Shown here piece by piece: positions 1 to 8,096 of a DNA stretch of 64,000 bases. The DNA is from Nocardia vinacea NBRC 16497 (GTDB lineage: Bacteria; Actinomycetota; Actinomycetes; Mycobacteriales; Mycobacteriaceae). The position numbers and the translations under genes were made by a program. The stretch covers positions 1-64,000 of the forward strand of contig NZ_BAGN01000088.1 of NCBI RefSeq assembly GCF_000308835.1, given 5' to 3'. The notes under the pieces were generated by a model. That model made no database searches. It saw only the letters and a program-made list of their open reading frames with translations, and was not told the origin of the DNA. The stretch's first letter is position 1; each line of letters opens with the position of its first letter.

Positions 1-40
1 TCTGATCCATGTGCACCGTATCGGTGAGGAGGACCACTAG
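1..40 (+). CDS. pyk: pyruvate kinase, 3' end only (partial)
   Basis: Only the last twelve codons are inside the window. Reading frame 2 gives LIHVHRIGEEDH followed by TAG at 38-40, which matches the type of C-terminus seen in actinobacterial pyruvate kinases. The TAG lies two bases before the GTG of the thioesterase gene, and in mycobacteria pykA directly precedes tesB, so both the peptide and the context agree. Too little sequence is present to say anything about the enzyme itself. Confidence 0.6.
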   Translation, partial: LIHVHRIGEEDH

Positions 41-42
41 TT

Positions 43-951
43 GTGAGCGCTTCGTTAGGTGGCGCTGTCGGCCTTGGGGCCGCAGCGGAGGGTACCGACC
101 TCGACGTGCTGCTCGGACTGCTCGATCTGGAACAGGTCGACGAGGATGTCTTCGTCGGCCAGCATCCGGAGAAGGTCTGGAGCCGCACGTTCGGCGGTCA
201 GCTGGTTTCGCAGGCGATCATGGCGGCGGGACGAACGGTCGACGGCGACCGTCCGTTGCACGCCGTCAACGCGCATTTCGTGCGTGGTGGCGATGTGAAG
301 AAGCCGATCGAATATCAGGTCGACCGCCACCGCGACGGACGCTCGCTGGCCAACCGTACGGTCACCGCGACCCAGGACGGTCAGGAACTGTTCGTCATGC
401 TCGCCGCGTTCCAGGATTGGGGCAAGGGGCTCGAGCACGCGCATGCCCAGCCGGAGGTGCCGGATCCGGAGACGCTGCCACGCGTCGAGGAGAGCTTCGC
501 AGGCTTGGAAGACAAGCTGGAGATGTTCGTCAAGGCACCGCATCCGATCGATATGCGGTACACCAATGACCCGGCCTGGATCCTGAAGGGCACGGGGGAG
601 CGGCTCAATCACAACCGCGTGTGGATGCGGGCCGATGGCAGACTGCCCGACGATCCGCTGATTCACGTTGCGACGCTTGGCTATTCGTCCGACACCACGG
701 TGCTCGATTCGATCATCACCACGCACGGCCTGTCCTGGGGCCTGGACCGCATCGTGGCCGCGACGATCAACCATTCGATCTGGTTCCACCGCCCGTTCCG
801 CTTCGACGATTGGGTGCTCTACGCCACCGAATCGCCGGTGGCCGCTGGTTCGCGTGGCCTTGCCACGGGCCGATTCTTCTCCCGCAGCGGCGAATTGCTC
901 GCCACCACGGTCCAGGAAGGCATTATCCGCCACTTCCCCGCGCGTAGATGA
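43..951 (+). CDS. tesB: acyl-CoA thioesterase II (TesB family)
   Basis: Predicted cytoplasmic double-hotdog thioesterase of 302 residues, hydrolysing medium- and long-chain acyl-CoA to free acid and CoA. The N-terminal half carries the family pattern VWSRTFGGQLVSQAI followed by the AVNAHFVRGGD stretch. The C-terminal half has LDSIITTHGLSWGLD and NHSIWFHRPFRFDDW, typical of the second hotdog. The length is normal for TesB. The GTG start at 43 follows a GAGGAGG ribosome binding site at about 26-32 that lies inside the end of the pyruvate kinase gene, so the two are probably co-transcribed, as pykA and tesB1 are adjacent in mycobacteria. Confidence 0.9.
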   Translation: MSASLGGAVGLGAAAEGTDLDVLLGLLDLEQVDEDVFVGQHPEKVWSRTFGGQLVSQAIMAAGRTVDGDRPLHAVNAHFVRGGDVKKPIEYQVDRHRDGRSLANRTVTATQDGQELFVMLAAFQDWGKGLEHAHAQPEVPDPETLPRVEESFAGLEDKLEMFVKAPHPIDMRYTNDPAWILKGTGERLNHNRVWMRADGRLPDDPLIHVATLGYSSDTTVLDSIITTHGLSWGLDRIVAATINHSIWFHRPFRFDDWVLYATESPVAAGSRGLATGRFFSRSGELLATTVQEGIIRHFPARR

Positions 952-1113
952 GCTTGGAACCCATGTGTATTGCGGACAGTAACAACTGATTTCGCAAGCA
1001 CGTGGGTAACTCATCGGGTACACCCAGAACTGGATTCGGTGACAACCGTCGGCCGGCGATGTGACTCAGCCAATCGCCTACGACCGGCAAAAGGCGCGGG
1101 GAGGCAGGGGAGT

Positions 1114-1539
1114 CTAAGGTCCGGGGAGGCGGAATCGTTCCCGCTCGGTTTCGAAGTCGAAGCTGTCGCGGCGCTGCACTCGGATGGTCCGCGGTATCTC
1201 CAGATCCAGTGCGCAGCTTGCGGTTTCCAACATCAGGCGCTTCTCCAGCGCGCTCAGGCTCGGTGCGGTCAGATCGCGCGGCGCACCGACCAGGCTGAGT
1301 GCGATCTCATAGGTGCGTCTTGCCCCCTGCTCCTGGCCGGGATGCGCTACGCGCCACTGGGTTTCGAGTAGTAGGTGCTCTGGTGCGTCGGACTCGACTG
1401 GCAATGTGAAGCGCCACGCGAAGACATCGCGGTCCTGGAGGTGGTCGTCCACCACCTCGCGTACCGAATCTACGACGCGATCGAGGGTTTCCGGTGTCAC
1501 ATAAACATGGAGCGAAACATCCGAAATTCGTTTCGGCAT
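1114..1539 (-). CDS. hypothetical protein, 141 aa
   Basis: I do not recognise a family. The product is a soluble, charged 141-residue protein beginning MPKRISDVSLHVYVTPETLD, with no signal peptide or membrane segment. The N-terminal half alternates beta-like segments (HVYVTPE, FAWRFTLPVE, HLLLETQWRVA) in a way that could be an alpha/beta fold. The ATG at 1539 is the first in frame. It is convergent with tesB and followed upstream by a divergently spaced phosphatase gene on the same strand, so it is probably transcribed alone from the roughly 100-bp gap at 1540-1637. The coding bias is that of its neighbours. Confidence 0.6.
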   Translation of the reverse strand: MPKRISDVSLHVYVTPETLDRVVDSVREVVDDHLQDRDVFAWRFTLPVESDAPEHLLLETQWRVAHPGQEQGARRTYEIALSLVGAPRDLTAPSLSALEKRLMLETASCALDLEIPRTIRVQRRDSFDFETERERFRLPGP

Positions 1540-1637
1540 GTCTGATTCCTGTCGTGTGTCGAACCATCAACGGCGGAAGTTATTCCGCGCGCGAGTGTAA
1601 TCCCTTTACCCGCTAATTGGACACCGGGCCCTGCGTG

Positions 1638-2261
1638 TCACCGGATCCGCTGGGCGGCAAGGAAGGCGGCCAGCGGTGCGGGCCCCCGCGCTCCGGGGGC
1701 GACCACCAGGCCCGGGCGCTGGTCGTCGACGGGCCTTTGCTGCTCGTGCGGCGCCAAGGCCAGCAGCAGCGGCACCAATGCCTCGGCGATCCGGTCCCCT
1801 ATTTCGCAGAACGCGGCCTCCGACAGGCCGACCGGATCGGCGATATTCTCCCGGCCGACCAGAGCGAGGTCGTGGCGGGCATCGTGCAGATCGGCGACCG
1901 TCTCGGCGCCGGTGACCTTGGCGATGCGATGCGCCTCCAGCAGGGTGAAGGTGCGCGATCCGGCACCGAATCCCATTTGCGCCGCTTGATCCCGGATCTG
2001 CTCGGTCATGGCGAGCACCAGATCAGCGCGGTCGATCAGTTCCGGCTTGAGTTTGCGGGCCCGGAAATGGTCGGCATTGGCGCCGAGTCCCTCGATCGTC
2101 CGCGCGGCGAGCGGCTCGATCGGAAAACCAACCAGCGCACGGGTTCCCGCGCTCTCCGCGGTGAGCCGGGGCAGGTTGTATTCGACCGCTACGGCGCGGG
2201 TGAGCCGCTCGGCGATTACCGAACGGCACACATTGCCGTTGCAGACGAACAGGACGTGCAT
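1638..2261 (-). CDS. low-molecular-weight protein tyrosine phosphatase family protein
   Basis: The 207-residue protein starts MHVLFVCNGNVCRSVIAERL, which contains the C-x5-R-S phosphate-binding loop (Cys7, Arg13) of LMW protein tyrosine phosphatases and arsenate reductases. The general-acid region is visible as NIADPVGLSEAAF. A catalytic Cys plus the DP motif support real phosphatase activity; the substrate is unknown and could be protein phosphotyrosine or arsenate. The last 40 or so residues are a Pro/Ala/Arg-rich extension not needed for the fold. It is monocistronic in appearance, with 240 bases before the next gene. Confidence 0.82.
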   Translation of the reverse strand: MHVLFVCNGNVCRSVIAERLTRAVAVEYNLPRLTAESAGTRALVGFPIEPLAARTIEGLGANADHFRARKLKPELIDRADLVLAMTEQIRDQAAQMGFGAGSRTFTLLEAHRIAKVTGAETVADLHDARHDLALVGRENIADPVGLSEAAFCEIGDRIAEALVPLLLALAPHEQQRPVDDQRPGLVVAPGARGPAPLAAFLAAQRIR

Positions 2262-2504
2262 GCGGATACGGTAGGCCGCGCACGGGCCGACCAGAAGGCC
2301 GTGGACATCGAATCACAGCCCACGAAACATATATTCATCTGCTGGTCAAGTGCCGTACACAAAGTAAGCCCGGTATTCGGAAAGGCGCTCGATACGCGTT
2401 GCCGCTAGGCAGCCGATCGGTAATCGAGGTCTGGGCGTCCTGCTGAAGGTACCCGGCGCGAGCGGTTTCAACCATCACAGTATTGCCACGGTTGGGGACC
2501 GGAT

Positions 2505-3017
2505 TTACTCGGACTCCCCACGGTAGTAAGCGGATTCGGTGACCACGGGCGCCGCCTCGGCCGCCTCGCCGTACACCCGCTCCCGCGTCGTGAACATCCG
2601 CCCGCGCGAGGCCACGACGGGTGCGAAACGCGGCAGTCCGGAGGCCGCTCCCATATCGTCGTACATCGCATCAATGCCGCCGCGCATGAAGTAGGCCTCA
2701 TGCCAGAATCCGGTCCCGCCGGAGTCGCGCAGGAACTTCTGCCACCAATCCCGGTGCGGCGCAGAGCGTGTCCACTGTTCGAGTGAATCCAGATCCCGCC
2801 AATACTGCCGCGCCCCCCAATGCGGCGGAAACAGCGACCAGATCACATCCTCGTGCGACAACAGCCCGTCCGGCCGATCCTTGTGCGAACGATACAGTTT
2901 CGGGCCAAGACCGAGTAACCGCAGGATTCCGCGCGGCTTGCGCACCCGCATGCCGAGATAGATGACGACCAGATCCGGATACCCGGACAGATCGACAGTG
3001 GTCCTGTTCACCCGCAT
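2505..3017 (-). CDS. DUF4188 family protein
   Basis: About 170 residues starting MRVNRTTVDLSGYPDLVVIY. The sequence shows the DUF4188 (monooxygenase AF470-like) pattern of an opening strand with YLGMRV, then WSLFPPHWGARQYWRDLDSLEQWTRSAPHR and WHEAYFMRGGIDAMYDDM, features of a dimeric alpha/beta-barrel-like fold. The biochemical role is not established. I chose the ATG at 3017 over an upstream in-frame start because a GGAGG site lies at about 3025-3029, seven bases ahead. It sits just downstream of tRNA-Leu on the same strand, but a strong hairpin separates the two. Confidence 0.75.
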   Translation of the reverse strand: MRVNRTTVDLSGYPDLVVIYLGMRVRKPRGILRLLGLGPKLYRSHKDRPDGLLSHEDVIWSLFPPHWGARQYWRDLDSLEQWTRSAPHRDWWQKFLRDSGGTGFWHEAYFMRGGIDAMYDDMGAASGLPRFAPVVASRGRMFTTRERVYGEAAEAAPVVTESAYYRGESE

Positions 3018-3121
3018 CGACGCACCTCCGCATCGGGCCGCCCACTGCAAACCCTACGCCGGAAATACGAGACAGCCCGCGCCCTAGTTCGATCGCCGCC
3101 CGAGCGGGCCTCAGGTGAGAA

Positions 3122-3150
3122 CGGCCCATGCTCGTCAAGAGCATGGGCCG
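3122..3150 (-). terminator. hairpin terminator downstream of tRNA-Leu
   Basis: A perfect 12-bp stem (CGGCCCATGCTC at 3122-3133 with its complement at 3139-3150) closes a five-base loop. It lies ten bases past the 3' end of the tRNA on the minus strand, as expected for the terminator of this single tRNA unit. There is no U-tract, which is common for actinobacterial terminators. Confidence 0.65.
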
Positions 3151-3159
3151 CCTGCCAGC

Positions 3160-3246
3160 TGGTGCCGATTGTGGGACTCGAACCCACACGTCCTTTCGGA
3201 CAACGGTTTTTGAGACCGTCGCGTCTGCCAGTTCCGCCAAATCGGC
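3160..3246 (-). tRNA. tRNA-Leu (anticodon CAA)
   Basis: The reverse complement folds as a class II tRNA of 87 nt: acceptor GCCGATT pairs with AATCGGC, followed by discriminator A and an encoded CCA at 3160-3162. The anticodon stem ACGGT/ACCGT encloses the loop CTCAAAA, giving anticodon CAA, which reads UUG leucine codons. A long variable arm (GTCCGAAAGGAC) and the T-arm GGTTCGAGTCC are present. There is one copy, flanked by a hairpin on the 3' side. Confidence 0.95.
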
Positions 3247-3467
3247 GCACCGGTGGAAAAGCATAGCGGGTCACTGTCGAAAATCACGAATGGGCTGGGT
3301 CAGAAGTGATCGACGCCCGGTTTGCGCAGGGTATATGGGTTGTATGCGGAACTGAAAGGTACTCTTTACATCACTCGACGGCGACAGTGGGCGATGGACC
3401 GGTGCCCGGACCAGGGCCACTCATTCGCCTGTCGGGGACACGGCATCGGAACCAGAGGGGTCTACCT

Positions 3468-4085
3468 ATGAGCAACACAGCAGGGGGCGCCGGCACGAAG
3501 CGGGACGCCGGGGCGAAGCGGGTCGTCGTCGCGGAAGACGAAGCGCTCATCCGCATGGATCTGGTGGAGATGCTGACCGAAGAGGGCTATCAGGTTGTCG
3601 GCGAGGCGGGCGACGGCCAGCAGGCGGTGGATCTGGCGGTGGAGCATCGGCCGGATCTGGTCATCATGGATGTGAAGATGCCGCGCCGCGACGGTATCGA
3701 TGCGGCGGCCGAGATCGCGTCGAAACGCGTTGCGCCGGTTGTGATTTTGACCGCATTCAGTCAGCGTGATCTGGTCGAGCGGGCACGCGACGCCGGTGCG
3801 ATGGCGTATCTGGTCAAGCCGTTCACGAAGTCGGATCTGGTGCCCGCCATCGAATTGGCGGCCAGCCGCTTCCACGAGATCACCGCGCTGGAGAGCGAGG
3901 TCGCCAATCTGGCCGACCGCCTCGAGACGCGCAAGCTGGTCGAGCGGGCCAAGGGCGTGCTCATGCAGACCCAGGGATTGTCTGAGCCGCAGGCATTCAA
4001 GTGGATTCAGCGTACGGCGATGGACCGCCGCACTACCATGAAGGCGGTAGCCGAGGTGGTGCTGGAAAATCTGGCCCCGAAGTAA
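3468..4085 (+). CDS. pdtaR: ANTAR-domain response regulator PdtaR
   Basis: Transcription-antitermination regulator of 205 residues, the length of the mycobacterial Rv1626 product. Residues from about 20 to 135 form a receiver domain: acidic pair in VVVAEDEALIRMD, phospho-acceptor Asp68 in VIMDVKMP, Thr in ILTAFS, Lys in YLVKPF. The C-terminal 60 or so residues form the RNA-binding ANTAR helix bundle (LVERAKGVLMQTQGLSEPQAF). In mycobacteria it is phosphorylated by the kinase PdtaS, encoded elsewhere, and binds mRNA hairpins. The ATG at 3468 has AGAGGGG six to seven bases upstream; longer in-frame extensions lack family similarity. Confidence 0.92.
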   Translation: MSNTAGGAGTKRDAGAKRVVVAEDEALIRMDLVEMLTEEGYQVVGEAGDGQQAVDLAVEHRPDLVIMDVKMPRRDGIDAAAEIASKRVAPVVILTAFSQRDLVERARDAGAMAYLVKPFTKSDLVPAIELAASRFHEITALESEVANLADRLETRKLVERAKGVLMQTQGLSEPQAFKWIQRTAMDRRTTMKAVAEVVLENLAPK

Positions 4086-4100
4086 GCCTGTCCTTGCGCC

Positions 4101-4130
4101 CCGGCCGTTCAAGGCCGGAAATTTTACTTT
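4101..4130 (+). terminator. rho-independent terminator of pdtaR
   Basis: CCGGCC (4101-4106) and GGCCGG (4113-4118) form a 6-bp stem with a six-base loop, immediately followed by AAATTTTACTTT. This is one of the few hairpins in the window with a T-rich tail, placed 16 bases after the pdtaR stop codon. Confidence 0.65.
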
Positions 4131-4287
4131 CCGGAAACCCGATCGCGATGAAAAATTCGAAACGAAGTCGATCGGATGATCCGAATGTGATGCGCCGCTA
4201 ACGTACCAACGCTATGTTCTGACCGGGCTGACGTGGTCGGCCTCCTCGGAGGAGAGCCCGGGGGAGCACAGGACGTAGAGGTGAAAC

Positions 4288-5529
4288 GTGCTTAGTTCGA
4301 CATGGCGCAGTCGTTCGATGCGGGGTGCATTGGCCATCGGTGCCGCCGCCGCGCTCGTGCTGACGGGGTGTAGCGATAAATCGACCGACGGTGGCTCGGG
4401 CACCTCCGGCACCAGCGGCGCGGGCGGTCTGACGATCCAGCCGGTCATGCAGATCGACGCCAACGGCAAGCAGGTGCCGAAGTCGGACAGCGCCTCGGCC
4501 GCCGACCCGGCGGGCGACGGTAAGGCCACCTGCCCTGCGGGCACCGCGATCGCCATGGCGGGCGCGCTCACCGGTCCGGACGCGGCCCTCGGCATCAATA
4601 TCGTCGACGGTGTGAAGCTCGCGCTGGACAAGCACAACAAGGCCAACCCGGGCTGCAAGATCGAGCTCAAGCAGTTCGACACCGAAGGCGACCCGCAGAA
4701 GGCCACCCAGGTCATTCCGCAGATCGTCAACGACAAGTCGATCATCGGCCTGGTCGGTCCGGCGTTCTCCGGTGAGACCAAGGCAACCGGCAAGATCCTC
4801 AGCGACGCCGGCCTGGTCTCGACGACCGCCTCCGCTACCAATGAGACGCTGACCCAGAACGGCTGGACCAGCTTCTTCCGCGGTCTGGCCAATGACGGCG
4901 TGCAGGGCCCGTCGGTCGGCAAGTACCTGGTCAACACCGCGGGCTACAAGAAGGTCTGCGTCATCCAGGACAACACCGACTACGGCACCGGTCTGGCCAA
5001 GACGATCATCGAGGGCCTCGGCTCCGCGAACGACGCGTCCTGCAACGCCAGCATCAAGAAGGGCGACAAGGACTTCTCCGCCACGGTCACCAAGATCGCG
5101 AGTGCCGCGCCGGACGCCGTCTTCTACTCCGGCTACTACTCCGAGGGCGCCCCGCTGGCCCAGCAGTTGAAGTCCGGTGGCGTCAAGGCGGTCTTCGTTT
5201 CCGCCGACGGCACCAACGATCCGCAGTTCGTCGCCCAGGCCGGTAGCTCGGCCAAGGGCGCGGTGCTGTCCTGCCCGTGTGGCCCGGCGCCGGATAAGTT
5301 CACGGCGGATTACAAGGCCCTCAACGGCGCGGAGCCCGGTGTGTACTCGGTCGAGGGTTACGATCTGACCACGATCTTGGCCAAGGGCATCGATGGCGGC
5401 AAGCTGACCCGTCCCGACCTGCTGGAGTACGTGCGGTCCTACGACGGCCCCGGCCTTGCGCGTCAGTACAAGTGGAACGCGACCGGTGAACTGTCCAACG
5501 CACTGATCTGGATCTACGAGGTCAAGTAG
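4288..5529 (+). CDS. livK: branched-chain amino-acid ABC transporter substrate-binding lipoprotein
   Basis: Periplasmic-binding-fold lipoprotein (413 residues) that captures the substrate for the Liv transporter encoded downstream. The N-terminus is a lipoprotein signal: basic MLSSTWRSRSMR, a hydrophobic stretch, then lipobox LTGC with Cys28 as the lipidated residue. A Gly/Ser/Thr-rich linker follows. The mature part has the type I fold pattern of the Leu/Ile/Val-binding family (AMAGALTGPDAALGINIVDG near residue 90, VGPAFSGETKA, YGTGLAKTIIEGL, PDAVFYSGYYSEGAPLAQQL). Start GTG 4288 is preceded by AGGACGTAGAGG. It heads the liv operon but is separated from livH by a large hairpin, suggesting higher expression of the binding protein. 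Confidence 0.88.
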   Translation: MLSSTWRSRSMRGALAIGAAAALVLTGCSDKSTDGGSGTSGTSGAGGLTIQPVMQIDANGKQVPKSDSASAADPAGDGKATCPAGTAIAMAGALTGPDAALGINIVDGVKLALDKHNKANPGCKIELKQFDTEGDPQKATQVIPQIVNDKSIIGLVGPAFSGETKATGKILSDAGLVSTTASATNETLTQNGWTSFFRGLANDGVQGPSVGKYLVNTAGYKKVCVIQDNTDYGTGLAKTIIEGLGSANDASCNASIKKGDKDFSATVTKIASAAPDAVFYSGYYSEGAPLAQQLKSGGVKAVFVSADGTNDPQFVAQAGSSAKGAVLSCPCGPAPDKFTADYKALNGAEPGVYSVEGYDLTTILAKGIDGGKLTRPDLLEYVRSYDGPGLARQYKWNATGELSNALIWIYEVK

Positions 5530-5543
5530 CCCTAGACAATCCG

Positions 5544-5592
5544 CACGGCGGCACGTACAGGGGTTCGTGGAATCCCCGTACGTGCCGCCGTG
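5544..5592 (+). terminator. intercistronic hairpin between livK and livH
   Basis: A 15-bp perfect inverted repeat (5544-5558 against 5578-5592) continues, after a one-base bulge, into GGGG/CCCC, with a ten-base loop. It occupies nearly all of the space between the livK stop and the livH ribosome binding site. No U-tract follows. The position suits a partial terminator or an mRNA-stabilising hairpin that sets a high ratio of binding protein to membrane components. Confidence 0.7.
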
Positions 5593-5625
5593 TCGGGTGG
5601 GCGAATGAATGAGGGCAAAAGACGA

Positions 5626-6663
5626 ATGACATCAACGGCATTGGCCGGTGTAGCACAACTCGCCGGCGGTTCGATCGACTTCAATTACCACGGAGTGATC
5701 GATAACTTCTGGCGACTGACCGTCGACGGGGTGACCTACGGCTCAATCTATGCCTTGGTCGCCGTGGGCTATACCCTGGTCTACGGCGTATTGCGGCTGA
5801 TCAATTTCGCCCATTCGGAAATATTCATGCTCGGCATGTTCGGTCAATTGGTCGGGCTCATGCTGTTCGGATTCGTGGCGAATCCCGATGTGTACACCCA
5901 GGGCATCATCCTGACGGTCACCTATCTCGCGTTGGCGATGATCATCGGCATGCTGGTATCCGGTGGCGCCGCGGTCGGATTGGAGCGTGTGGCCTATCGG
6001 CCATTGCGCAAACGCGGGGCCAAACCGCTCAGCTTCCTCATCACGGCGATCGGTATGTCGTTCGTGATCCAGGAATTCGTGCACTTCATCCTGCCGAAGA
6101 TCAATCCCAAACTCGGCGGCACCAATGCGCAGCAGCCGATCAAACTGGTCGAGCCGAGCGTGCAGTTCAGCTTCTTCGGCGCCGAGGTCGACAACATCAA
6201 ACTGCTGATCGTGCTCGCGGCCATCGCGCTGGCGATCGTGACCGAGGTGCTGATCAACCGGACCAAATTCGGGCGCGGCATCCGCGCCGTCGCCCAGGAT
6301 CCCGACACCGCGACGCTGATGGGCGTTTCGCGGGAGCGGGTCATCATGTTGACCTTCTTCATCGGCGGTGTACTCGCCGGTGCGGCCGCGCTGCTGTACG
6401 CGATCAAGATCCCGCAGGGCATCATCTACTCCGGCGGATTCATCCTGGGCATCAAGGCATTCAGCGCCGCGGTGCTGGGCGGCATCGGCAATCTGCGCGG
6501 CGCATTGCTCGGCGGCATCCTGCTCGGTGTGGTGGAACAGTACGGCCAGTCGCTGCTCGGTTCGGAGTGGCGCGATGTCGTCGCGTTCGTCGTGCTGGTG
6601 CTGGTGCTGATGGTGCGCCCGACCGGCATCCTCGGTGAGAGTCTCGGGAGGGCCCGCGCATGA
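5626..6663 (+). CDS. livH: branched-chain amino-acid ABC transporter permease LivH
   Basis: Integral membrane permease of about 345 residues with roughly eight hydrophobic segments. It carries the LivH pattern YGSIYALVAVGYTLVYGVLRLINFAHSEIFMLG near the N-terminus and the cytoplasmic coupling region TKFGRGIRAVAQDPDTATLMGV that contacts the ATPases. The C-terminal half has GIKAFSAAVLGGIGNLRGALLGG. I placed the start at ATG 5626 because GAGGG lies at 5611-5615; upstream in-frame starts at 5590 and 5605 lie in the hairpin or lack a site. The stop overlaps the livM start as ATGA, implying translational coupling. Confidence 0.88.
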   Translation: MTSTALAGVAQLAGGSIDFNYHGVIDNFWRLTVDGVTYGSIYALVAVGYTLVYGVLRLINFAHSEIFMLGMFGQLVGLMLFGFVANPDVYTQGIILTVTYLALAMIIGMLVSGGAAVGLERVAYRPLRKRGAKPLSFLITAIGMSFVIQEFVHFILPKINPKLGGTNAQQPIKLVEPSVQFSFFGAEVDNIKLLIVLAAIALAIVTEVLINRTKFGRGIRAVAQDPDTATLMGVSRERVIMLTFFIGGVLAGAAALLYAIKIPQGIIYSGGFILGIKAFSAAVLGGIGNLRGALLGGILLGVVEQYGQSLLGSEWRDVVAFVVLVLVLMVRPTGILGESLGRARA

Positions 6664-8096
6664 CCGACTCGACCAAGACCCCAGATTTCGTACCCGAGAC
6701 GACCAACGCGGCCCCGCCCAAACATGGTGTCGGAGACGCGATTCGGACCTGGTGGGACGGCCTGAGCCGCCCCGCGCAATGGGGTGTCGGCGTGCCGATC
6801 CTCATTCTGCTCGCACTGCTTCCGCTGTTCCCGCCGCCGCTGCTGGATACCCCCGGCTACAACTTCGGTCTGGTCATGGCGCAGGTCGCGATGTACGCGC
6901 TGATCGCCATCGGCCTGAATGTCGTTGTCGGACAGGCAGGGCTGCTCGACCTCGGCTACGTCGGCTTCTACGCCATCGGCGCGTACACGGTCGGCCTGCT
7001 CACCAGCCCCAACAGTCCGTGGAATCAGACCGACGGCGGCTGGCTGAATCCGACCTGGGCCTGGATGGCCTGTCTGCCGATCGCGGTCGCGGTGACGGCC
7101 ATCTCCGGCATCATCCTCGGCACCCCGACGCTGCGGCTGCGCGGTGACTATCTGGCGATCGTGACCCTCGGCTTCGGTGAGATCGTGCGGCTGCTCGCCG
7201 ACAATCTCTCCGATATCACCAATGGCAGCCTGGGTTTGTCCGGTGTCGCCTTCCCGCATGTCGGCGAATCCGACAGCAAGCCGGAGGGTGTGTTTTCCGG
7301 CGGTAACAGCGGCAATACCGATAGCGCGAATCTGCTCGACCGGGCCAGTTACGGCACCTGGTGGTACTGGTTCGCGATGGTGCTGGTGATCATCGTGCTG
7401 CTGATCGTCGGCAATCTGGAACGCAGCCGAGTCGGCCGCGCCTGGGTGGCCATCCGCGAGGACGAGGACGCCGCCGAGATCATGGGCGTGCCGACCTTCA
7501 AATTCAAGCTGTGGGCCTTCCTGATCGGCGCTGCCGTCGGCGGCATGTCGGGTGCGATCTACGCCGGTCAGGTGCAATTCATCAATCCGACCGGGTTCAA
7601 CATCATCAATTCGATGCTGTTCCTGTGCGCGGTCGTCATCGGCGGTCAGGGCAATAAGCTCGGAGTCATCTTCGGTGCGTTCATCATTGCCTATCTGCCC
7701 GCGCGGCTGCAGTCGGTGAAATTGGTGAGCAGCGAGTCCACCGGGTACATCCTGTTGGCCATCGACGTGCTGGTCTTCGTCGGGTTGGTCCTCGTGTGGA
7801 AGTACAAGGGCGACAGTCTGAGTGCGTGGCCGCGGCGCGGCTGCATCACCGGCATGGTGGTCACCGGCGTCTTGGGCGCACTGCTGCTCGGCAGTGTGCT
7901 GCTGTTCCGCGTCGGTGGTGCCCAGTCCCTCGGTGACCTCAAGTACATGTACTTCGGAATTACCTTGGTGGTCATGATGATTCTGCGACCACAGGGTCTG
8001 TTCCCGGTGCGGCAGAAGCTGCTTACCTTCGGTAGGCAGGTGTATCAGGCCGTGCGCAAACCGGGTGAGCGTGAATTGATCGGAGCGGGACGATGA
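6660..8096 (+). CDS. livM: branched-chain amino-acid ABC transporter permease LivM
   Basis: The second membrane component, 478 residues and longer than many LivM proteins because of a soluble N-terminal segment of about 40 residues and an extra C-terminal pair of membrane helices. Family features include MYALIAIGLNVVVGQAGLLDLGYVGFYAIGAY near residue 80 and the coupling region SRVGRAWVAIREDEDAAEIMGV. The start overlaps the livH stop (ATGA at 6660) and its own stop overlaps the start of the fused ATPase gene in the same way at 8093, so the three are tightly coupled. Confidence 0.9.
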   Translation: MTDSTKTPDFVPETTNAAPPKHGVGDAIRTWWDGLSRPAQWGVGVPILILLALLPLFPPPLLDTPGYNFGLVMAQVAMYALIAIGLNVVVGQAGLLDLGYVGFYAIGAYTVGLLTSPNSPWNQTDGGWLNPTWAWMACLPIAVAVTAISGIILGTPTLRLRGDYLAIVTLGFGEIVRLLADNLSDITNGSLGLSGVAFPHVGESDSKPEGVFSGGNSGNTDSANLLDRASYGTWWYWFAMVLVIIVLLIVGNLERSRVGRAWVAIREDEDAAEIMGVPTFKFKLWAFLIGAAVGGMSGAIYAGQVQFINPTGFNIINSMLFLCAVVIGGQGNKLGVIFGAFIIAYLPARLQSVKLVSSESTGYILLAIDVLVFVGLVLVWKYKGDSLSAWPRRGCITGMVVTGVLGALLLGSVLLFRVGGAQSLGDLKYMYFGITLVVMMILRPQGLFPVRQKLLTFGRQVYQAVRKPGERELIGAGR

